The notes below the pieces were generated by a model. It ran no database searches and was not told the DNA's origin. It saw nothing but the letters and a program-made list of their open reading frames with translations. DNA of 64,000 bases from Candidatus Sumerlaeota bacterium. Its GTDB lineage: Bacteria > Sumerlaeota > Sumerlaeia > JAFGJS01. The DNA is taken from the NCBI GenBank assembly GCA_016928995.1, contig JAFGJS010000065.1, positions 17,079 through 81,078 of the forward strand, written 5' to 3'. Position 1 is the stretch's first letter; every line of letters begins with the position of its first letter. The position numbers and the translations under genes are program-made. Positions 58,383 to 64,000 of the stretch are shown here, piece after piece.

Positions 58383-59966
58383 TTATTCGTTTGCTTTGAT
58401 GGGCAAACGAAAGAAAAACAGAGCGCCCTCGCCTTGCTTGCTTTCAAAATCGACCGTGCCGCCATGCATCTCCACAAATTTTTTGACGATCGTAAGTCCC
58501 AGGCCGATTCCGCGCGTGTTGAATTCATAGATGCCCGACGAATGATGCAGCACGTCGAAGGTGGAGAACAGCGGATCGAACACGTGCTGGCGGTCTTCCT
58601 CCGAGACGCCGACGCCGTTGTCGCGCACGGCGAATTCAATCCAATCCGTCCCGTGCCGGCGGATATAGAGTTGAACCATGCCATTATCGGGCGTGAATTT
58701 AATGGCGTTCATCAGCAGGTTGATCAGCGCGTCATAGATTTTATCCGCATCGGCCATGAATGGCGGAACGTCATCATCGACTTTGATTTCTATCGTTTGC
58801 GAACGCAGTTCAAGGAACATGCGCACTCCCTCGTGAACGCGCCGCGCCAGCGTACGCGGATTGACTGAGGCGCGAATGAGCGACCGCTCAAAATCGCCTT
58901 TATACGTGAATTTGAGCGATTGCATGGTCAGATGCTCCAGTTTATTCGCGGCTTTGATCGCGGCCTGCGCCATCTGCGCCAATTCGGGCCGGTCCTGCAA
59001 TTGCCGCTCGATGATGGCCAGCATGCCGCCGATGGTGGATACGGGCGTGCGCAGTTCATGCGAGGTTTGCGTGATGAAGGTCGACTTGAGTTTGTCCAGC
59101 GAACGCAACTCTTCGTTTTTCAGTTCCAGTTCGCGTTTAGCGGCTTCGAGCTCGGCGGTGCGCTCCAGCACGCGATGCTCCAGTTCGGCGTTGAGCGTGC
59201 GGATCTCCTGCTCGGCCTGCTTGCGCTTGGTGATGTCGCGCAAGGAGGCCAGCCAGCATTGCTGCTGGTTCCATTCGATCTCGACCACGTGCAATTCCAG
59301 CGAAACTTGGGAGCCGTCCGAACGCTGAATCTCGAGTTCCGTGGAGGCGTCAGGCGCCACCTGAAAATCCAGCGGCTTATCCAGCATGTCTTCATAGGAG
59401 CGTTCAAAAAGCCGCTCCGCGGCGGGATTGACGAAGCGCACCACTCCGTCATGGCCGACGATCAGGATGCCGTCGGCGTTTTTCAAAATGATGCGGCGAA
59501 GGCGGCGCTCGCTTTGATTGAGCTGCTTGCGAAGTTTGTGGCGCTCCAGCGCATAATGGATCGCTCGCGCCGCGATCCGGCCGTCCAACTGGTTTTTCGA
59601 GAGGAAGTCCTGAGCGCCTTCGCGGACAGCGGAGTAGGCGATCTCATCGTTGTCCATGCCGGTCAGCACGACGCACGGCGTGTCGGGGAATTGCTCATGC
59701 AGCGTGAGGAAAGTTTGCAGCCCGTGGCTATCGGGAAGAGATAAATCAAGCAACACCAAGTCCGCGGGGATTTCACGCAGCTGGTTCAGCGCATGTTCAA
59801 GCCGGGGCGCGGTGCGAAGTTCAAAGGCGCCGTGTTCTGTCTCCGCCAGCATGATTTCCATCAGTCTGGCGTCGCCGGGATTATCCTCCACGAGCAGCAA
59901 TTTCAGGGGATGCTGGATCATTTCATACGTTTCCTCGATCAATGGCGCCGGTGCGCCGCTTGACAT
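58383..59966 (-). CDS. Response-regulator/PAS hybrid histidine kinase
   Basis: 527 residues. An N-terminal receiver domain (LLLVEDNPGDARLMEIMLAE; phospho-acceptor near residue 74 in VLLDLSLPDSHG; lysine in DFLSKNQL) is followed by a PAS domain (DGILIVGHDGVVRFVNPAAE to SLRDITKRKQAEQEIRTLNA). A long coiled coil leads to HisKA with the phospho-histidine in TQTSHELRTPVST. HATPase_c boxes end the protein (LMNAIKFTPDNG; VRDNGVGVSEEDR; RGIGLGLTIVKKFVE). No membrane segment, so cytoplasmic. An ATG at 59921 preceded by GAGGAAACG may be the true start. It closes a three-gene signalling cluster, starting 13 bases after the upstream kinase gene. Confidence 0.9.
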   Translation of the reverse strand: MSSGAPAPLIEETYEMIQHPLKLLLVEDNPGDARLMEIMLAETEHGAFELRTAPRLEHALNQLREIPADLVLLDLSLPDSHGLQTFLTLHEQFPDTPCVVLTGMDNDEIAYSAVREGAQDFLSKNQLDGRIAARAIHYALERHKLRKQLNQSERRLRRIILKNADGILIVGHDGVVRFVNPAAERLFERSYEDMLDKPLDFQVAPDASTELEIQRSDGSQVSLELHVVEIEWNQQQCWLASLRDITKRKQAEQEIRTLNAELEHRVLERTAELEAAKRELELKNEELRSLDKLKSTFITQTSHELRTPVSTIGGMLAIIERQLQDRPELAQMAQAAIKAANKLEHLTMQSLKFTYKGDFERSLIRASVNPRTLARRVHEGVRMFLELRSQTIEIKVDDDVPPFMADADKIYDALINLLMNAIKFTPDNGMVQLYIRRHGTDWIEFAVRDNGVGVSEEDRQHVFDPLFSTFDVLHHSSGIYEFNTRGIGLGLTIVKKFVEMHGGTVDFESKQGEGALFFFRLPIKANE

Positions 59967-59979
59967 GCTCCCGTGATAT

Positions 59980-62268
59980 TTAAACGGTATTCACCGGCAA
60001 AGTAAAGAAGAATGCTGAGCCCTTTCCTGGCTCGGATTCCACCCAGATGCGCCCGCCATGACGCAAGACGATGCGCTGGCACAGCGCGAGACCGATGCCT
60101 GTTCCTTCGTATTCTTCCCGGCTGTGCAAGCGTTGGAAGATCTGGAAAATCCGCTCACGGGCGTCGAGCGCGATGCCGATGCCGTTGTCCCGGACGCAAA
60201 AGCGCCATCCACCGCCGCTTTCGGATGCTTCGATGCGGATTTCCGGCGTGTTTTCACCGCGGAACTTGATGGCGTTGGCCAGCAGGTTCTGAAACAGCTG
60301 GGTGAGCTGCGATGGATCCGCCAGCAGCGTGGGGAGGCTGTCCAGTTCTATGCGGGCCTGACTCTCCTCGATAGCCAGGTGCAGATTGTCCATCGCGGCT
60401 TGCACGATCTGCCCGCAGTCGACGGACTCGAATTCGCCTCCGCGCGTGCCGACCCGCGAGTATGCCAGCAGGTCGTTGATCAATCGCTGCATCCGGATGG
60501 CGCCGTCCACGGCGAAAGTGATATACTCATCGGCTTCGGCGTCCAGTTTGCCGTGGTAGCGGCGCTGCAGCAGTTGGATGAAGCTCGTCATCATGCGCAA
60601 CGGCTCCTGCAAGTCGTGCGAAGCGATATAGGCGAATTGCTCGAGTTCCGCGTTCGAACGTTGCAATTCCTCCGCTGTCTGGATCAACCGCTGCTCGATC
60701 TGTTTGCGTTCGGTGATGTCGTAGATGATGCCCACAAGACCAACGATTTCATTGTCTTTGTTGCGCAACGGGGCCTTGGTGATCAGCGTATGGTGATTGT
60801 GCATGCCCGGATTGACCTGAATGCGCTCGACATTGATCAGCGGCTCGCCCGTGCTCATCACACGTTCGTCATCTTCCAAGGCGACTTTTGCAGCTTCTCC
60901 GGGATGCAGGTCCATCGCCGTGCGCCCCAGCGCTTGCCGGGTGCTTTCCAGTCCGAGAAGATGCATCTGACTGCGATTGATTAAGTTATAACGGCTGTTG
61001 CGGTCTTTGACCACAATGCCGCAGGGCAGGTTTTCGATCAACGTGCGCAGCCGGTTGCGCTCGTCGGAAAGAATTCGGGCGGCGCGGAGCCGCTGCCGGA
61101 CTTCCTGGCGCAGGGCGGTGTTCGCTTTTCTCAATTGCTCGGTGCGCTGTTGCACGCGCCGTTCCAATTCCTCTCCGTATTCCGTCAATGTCTGAGCCAT
61201 GATGTTGAACGAGTCGGCCAGACTGCCGATTTCATTCGCGCTGTCGATGTTCACTCGCAGGTTCGTCTCTCCAGAAGCGATGCGATGGGCCGTTTGCGTC
61301 AGCCGGATGAGCGGAAGAGTCAAGGATCGGCTGACCGCCAGCGCCACAAGCAGCGTGCAGAGAGAGACGAGAATGAAGATCTGCATCATGCCGTTGGCCA
61401 GCATTTTGGCTTCGTTCAGCGCTTCGTCGCGGTCGATTTTCACAACCAGAGCCCAGCCGGCGGAGCGGATCAAGCGGGTGGAAGCCAGCACGCGCTTGCC
61501 CCGGTAATCGGTCCAATCGGAATTCTGTATCGTGTCGGGATCAAAGGCGAACATCAAGGGCGAGGAGCTGGTCAAGTGTATCGTTCGATTCAATGTGGCG
61601 TCCGGATCGAAGCGTGTGGGAGCGAGCAGCTCCGCGCTGGAATGATCCGGCGTCCTGCGAGCTAGCAAAATCTCGCCGGTCACACCTAAGCCGGAATAGT
61701 CATCGGTCAATGCCTGCAGGTCATCGGCCTGCATCAGCAGCTTCAGGCTGCCCAATGGGCGTTCCAGATTATAATACAGCGGCTCATCGAATTGGATCAG
61801 CAGCCGTCTATCCTGATCGCGATACAATCGATCGATATGCAGCATGCCCTCATCCAATGGTTTTTGTTTCTCTTCCACCATGCTTCCAACGCGCTCTGGA
61901 CGCGTTGACGCCACGACTTTCCCTTCCGGCGAAATAATCTCCAGCGCCACCAGTTCATCCGATACGGCCACGACTTCTTCCAGCATGAATGCGACTTTTT
62001 CCGCCGCCTCGACATCTCCCAGATACAACATCCAATTCAAGTTTTCCAGCAACGCCGGATTGTTGGCGAGTTGCTGCGCTTGCTCAGTGTATTCCTGCAG
62101 CAGTTTTTCAATGCCATGTTCTTCGAGCGCGGCCACGGTGTCCAGCCGCGTTCTAGTCTGACGGATGAAGGCGTCGCGCGCGTCGATATAAGTCAAGATG
62201 CTGCCCAGCACCAGCGGACCTAAAGCCAGCCCGAGAAAAATCAGCGTTAATTTGTGTGATATTTTCAT
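59980..62268 (-). CDS. Membrane sensor histidine kinase (dCACHE-like, HAMP, PAS, HisKA, HATPase)
   Basis: 762 residues. The first membrane helix (LTLIFLGLALGPLVLGSIL) is followed by a large periplasmic sensor region (about 35-290) of double-CACHE layout. The second helix is MMQIFILVSLCTLLVALAVS and the HAMP domain is LIRLTQTAHRIASGETNLRV. A coiled coil and PAS domain follow (TLIENLPCGIVVKDRNSRYN; GIIYDITERKQIEQRLIQTA). HisKA has a phytochrome-kinase-like H box (YIASHDLQEPLRMMTSFIQL, around residue 550). The ATPase boxes are NLLANAIKFRGENT, CVRDNGIGIALD and GTGIGLALCQRIVLRHGG. The ligand is unknown. It is flanked by a single-domain response regulator upstream and a receiver-kinase hybrid downstream. 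Confidence 0.92.
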   Translation of the reverse strand: MKISHKLTLIFLGLALGPLVLGSILTYIDARDAFIRQTRTRLDTVAALEEHGIEKLLQEYTEQAQQLANNPALLENLNWMLYLGDVEAAEKVAFMLEEVVAVSDELVALEIISPEGKVVASTRPERVGSMVEEKQKPLDEGMLHIDRLYRDQDRRLLIQFDEPLYYNLERPLGSLKLLMQADDLQALTDDYSGLGVTGEILLARRTPDHSSAELLAPTRFDPDATLNRTIHLTSSSPLMFAFDPDTIQNSDWTDYRGKRVLASTRLIRSAGWALVVKIDRDEALNEAKMLANGMMQIFILVSLCTLLVALAVSRSLTLPLIRLTQTAHRIASGETNLRVNIDSANEIGSLADSFNIMAQTLTEYGEELERRVQQRTEQLRKANTALRQEVRQRLRAARILSDERNRLRTLIENLPCGIVVKDRNSRYNLINRSQMHLLGLESTRQALGRTAMDLHPGEAAKVALEDDERVMSTGEPLINVERIQVNPGMHNHHTLITKAPLRNKDNEIVGLVGIIYDITERKQIEQRLIQTAEELQRSNAELEQFAYIASHDLQEPLRMMTSFIQLLQRRYHGKLDAEADEYITFAVDGAIRMQRLINDLLAYSRVGTRGGEFESVDCGQIVQAAMDNLHLAIEESQARIELDSLPTLLADPSQLTQLFQNLLANAIKFRGENTPEIRIEASESGGGWRFCVRDNGIGIALDARERIFQIFQRLHSREEYEGTGIGLALCQRIVLRHGGRIWVESEPGKGSAFFFTLPVNTV

Positions 62269-62294
62269 GTCGAATCGTTATTCCGGATCTGCAG

Positions 62295-62753
62295 TCACAC
62301 AGGATCCGGTTTGGGGGGCAGTTTCACGATTGAAAACCAGAAATCCTCGATCGATCGAACGATGTGCATGAACTGATCAAACTCCACCGGTTTGGTGATG
62401 TAGCAATTGCAATGCAAATTGTACGAACGGAGGATGTCCTCCTCGGCCTTGGAAGTCGTCAGCACAACCACAGGGATCGCCTTGAGCGCCGGATCGCGCT
62501 TGATCTGCGCCAACGCCTCGCGGCCGTCCATTTTGGGCATGTTCAGATCGAGCAGGATGATGTCCGGCCGGGGCATCTCGCTGAACGGCGGCTTGCGGCG
62601 CAGCATGTCCATCGCCTGCCGCCCGTCCTTCGCCACCAGCAGGTCGATCGCCATCTTGCCTTCGCGCAGGGCTTCCTGGGTCAGGCGCACGTCCGCCGGA
62701 TTGTCCTCGACCAATAAAATAATGAGCGGATTGCCCCGCTTGGCGGCTGACAT
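62295..62753 (-). CDS. Single-domain response regulator (Rcp1-like)
   Basis: 152 residues. ILLVEDNPADVRLTQEALRE gives the acidic pair, Asp69 in IILLDLNMPKMDG is the phospho-acceptor, TT at 99-100 and Lys121 in CYITKPVEF complete the active site. There is no output domain. The C-terminal extension and VLTTSKAEEDILRSYNLHCN match the Rcp1/phytochrome-associated subgroup, which usually partners kinases with the SHDLQEPL-type H box found in the adjacent gene. First gene of the cluster. Confidence 0.93.
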   Translation of the reverse strand: MSAAKRGNPLIILLVEDNPADVRLTQEALREGKMAIDLLVAKDGRQAMDMLRRKPPFSEMPRPDIILLDLNMPKMDGREALAQIKRDPALKAIPVVVLTTSKAEEDILRSYNLHCNCYITKPVEFDQFMHIVRSIEDFWFSIVKLPPKPDPV

Positions 62754-63089
62754 CGGACGCTCCCCGGTATAGCGCGATCACTGCTTTACACAATAGTTAT
62801 CCAAAGCATCCGGGAAAATCAATTTCTTTAACTGCAATTTACGGGAATTCGCCCGGCCCGCAGGATCTTCTCAAAGTCAGCGTGAAATCGTAGCGCCGCC
62901 GTCCCGGCGGCTTGTCTTGCCGGCGAGACGCTGGCGCTACAATCGTCCGAAACTTTACTTTGAGAAGATCCTGGAACTGCCCGGACGAAGCGCCGCATTC
63001 GCTTGACAAGCTTGGCTTGGCGTCGCATGGTGCCCTTTGCCTGTGCATCAAACAGGCCCTTTTCATTTTAATTGCGGAGATCAGGAACG
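62754..63089. other. Divergent intergenic region containing element C
   Basis: No gene. Divergent promoters are expected. Element C (62861-62973) occupies a third of it; the remainder shows nothing I can name. Confidence 0.5.
62861..62973. repeat. Palindromic element C with terminal inverted repeats
   Basis: CAGGATCTTCTCAAAGT (62861-62877) is exactly mirrored at 62957-62973. Inside, GTAGCGCC (62890-62897) pairs with GGCGCTAC (62933-62940), and GC-rich stems (GCCGTCCCGGCGGC) lie between. Same plan as element A. Confidence 0.75.
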
Positions 63090-63887
63090 TTGACGGAGCC
63101 TACAACAGCGCAGGTCGATCATGATGTGAGCGACGAAAAATCGCTTTCGAGATTATATACGGACGAGCTGGTCAAGGAATACGGCGGCCGGCGTGTCGTG
63201 AACAAGGTCAGCATCGAAGTGCGTCAGGGCGAGATCGTCGGTCTGCTGGGCCGCAACGGCGCGGGCAAGACGACCACCTTCAACATGATCGTGGGCATCA
63301 CGCGCCCCAATGGTGGCAAGGTCTGCTTCGACGACGTGGACATGTCCGACATGCCGATCCATCGCCGCGCGCGGCTCGGGATCGGCTACCTGGCGCAGGA
63401 CACCTCCGTTTTCCGCAAGCTCTCCGTGGAGCAGAACATCCGCGCCATCGCCGAGGTGCTGCCGAACATGAGCGAAGAGGAGAAGGAGCAGCGGGTCGAG
63501 CTGCTGCTGGAGGAACTCGGCATCGCGCGCCTGCGCAACAGCATCGCCTACACCCTCTCCGGCGGCGAGCGGCGCCGCACCGAAATCGCCCGGGCGCTGA
63601 TGCCCAAGCCGAAATTCATCCTGCTCGACGAGCCGTTTTCCGGCGTCGATCCCAAGGCCGTCGAGGAGATTCAGAGCATCATCCGGCAAATGCGCGACCG
63701 CGGCCTGGGCATCCTGATCACCGACCACAACGTGCGCGAGACGCTCACCGTCACGCAGCGCGCCTACATTATTGATGAGGGCAACGTCCTCGTCAGCGGC
63801 ACGTCCGAGGAGCTCGTCAACGACGAAAAAGCCCGCCAGATCTACCTCGGCGAAAAATTCTACATCCAACTCGACCAAGACCGCTAG
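63090..63887 (+). CDS. lptB: LPS export ABC transporter ATP-binding protein
   Basis: 265 residues from a TTG at 63090 (GGAG ten bases upstream); GTG at 63126 and TTG at 63072 are alternatives. LptB powers the LptFGC-A-D bridge that carries LPS from inner to outer membrane. Walker A is GLLGRNGAGKTTTFNMIVGI, the Q-loop region GYLAQDTSVFRKLSVEQNIR, the signature LSGGERRRTEIARALM, Walker B KFILLDEPFSGVDP, and the H-loop histidine lies in ITDHNVRETL. YTDELVKEYGGRRVV and SGTSEELVNDEKARQIYLGE are strongly LptB-like. lptA/lptC are not in the sequence upstream. It implies an outer membrane containing LPS. Confidence 0.93.
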   Translation: MTEPTTAQVDHDVSDEKSLSRLYTDELVKEYGGRRVVNKVSIEVRQGEIVGLLGRNGAGKTTTFNMIVGITRPNGGKVCFDDVDMSDMPIHRRARLGIGYLAQDTSVFRKLSVEQNIRAIAEVLPNMSEEEKEQRVELLLEELGIARLRNSIAYTLSGGERRRTEIARALMPKPKFILLDEPFSGVDPKAVEEIQSIIRQMRDRGLGILITDHNVRETLTVTQRAYIIDEGNVLVSGTSEELVNDEKARQIYLGEKFYIQLDQDR

Positions 63888-63899
63888 ACTTTCTGGAAG

Positions 63900-64000
63900 T
63901 TTTTTTCTCAAACGCTAGGGCGTGTCGTCAATTAATCTTGACGCCGTGATCGTCCTTGGCGACAATTTTGTATACATTGCTCAAGCTCCTGCTCTTGTTG
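63900..64000. other. Right-edge sequence: weak hairpin, possible IS-end remnant and GAGCAA-type repeat
   Basis: The lptB stop is followed by a small ACTT/AAGT hairpin and T7. Bases 63915-63935 (TAGGGCGTGTCGTCAATTAA) resemble the terminal repeat of some IS5-like elements, but no transposase is visible inside the window. The last 25 bases begin another CTTGCTC-type repeat. Confidence 0.3.

Overview
The window looks like a chromosomal segment of an uncultured, Gram-negative, heterotrophic bacterium (most genes roughly 55-60% GC by eye). An LptB-type LPS-export ATPase, MreB and several lipobox proteins imply an outer membrane and a rod shape. DUF6785/DUF6784 membrane proteins, pseudopilin-like proteins ending in a YDPTNG motif, and abundant palindromic intergenic repeats resemble what I associate with PVC-adjacent or candidate phyla such as Sumerlaeota, Hydrogenedentota or Lentisphaerota. 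This is a weak inference; no rRNA, tRNA or phylogenetic marker run was available.

Layout. 0.0-8.3 kb: a lipoprotein and DUF6785 pair, a fused amino-sugar kinase/MurNAc-6-P etherase, lepA, and a B12-type radical SAM enzyme. 8.4-22 kb: pyrF, small membrane proteins, dnaE, a secreted GH27 alpha-galactosidase, a FecR-GspG hybrid, a fructosamine-kinase-like enzyme, ilvA and mreB. 22-28 kb: two glycosyltransferases, a true pseudopilin, a leaderless pseudopilin-like protein and an ABC-2-like permease. 28.5-34.9 kb: eno, a dcm/vsr pair, ruvA, rsmE and glyS. 34.9-41.2 kb: a methyltransferase gene inserted between two copies of the glyS 3' end, an MFS-EamA-dapD-methyltransferase run, and a lone HsdR-N-type nuclease. 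41-49.5 kb: pyrD, a second leaderless pseudopilin-like gene, a broken SLC13 transporter, and TPR and coiled-coil envelope proteins. 49.6-58 kb: a PMT-type glycosyltransferase, a PAS-SpoIIE phosphatase with a structured leader, a TgpA-like transglutaminase, and an M20 peptidase-lipoprotein-galE operon. 58-64 kb: a three-gene two-component cluster and lptB.

How it fits together. Most of the content is housekeeping (replication, translation, pyrimidines, lysine/DAP, isoleucine, glycolysis) mixed with cell-wall sugar salvage, surface glycosylation and envelope proteins built on pseudopilin-like folds. I found no phage, CRISPR array, complete insertion sequence, rRNA or tRNA.

The most striking non-coding property is the density of short inverted-repeat elements. 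At least five sequence families occupy most larger intergenic gaps, and two family members appear inside coding sequence (dcm, and the linker of the kinase-etherase fusion). The best leads are the duplicated glyS 3' end around a methyltransferase gene, the FecR-GspG hybrid, the leaderless pseudopilin family, the repeat embedded in-frame in dcm, and the leader RNA at 51.77-51.96 kb.
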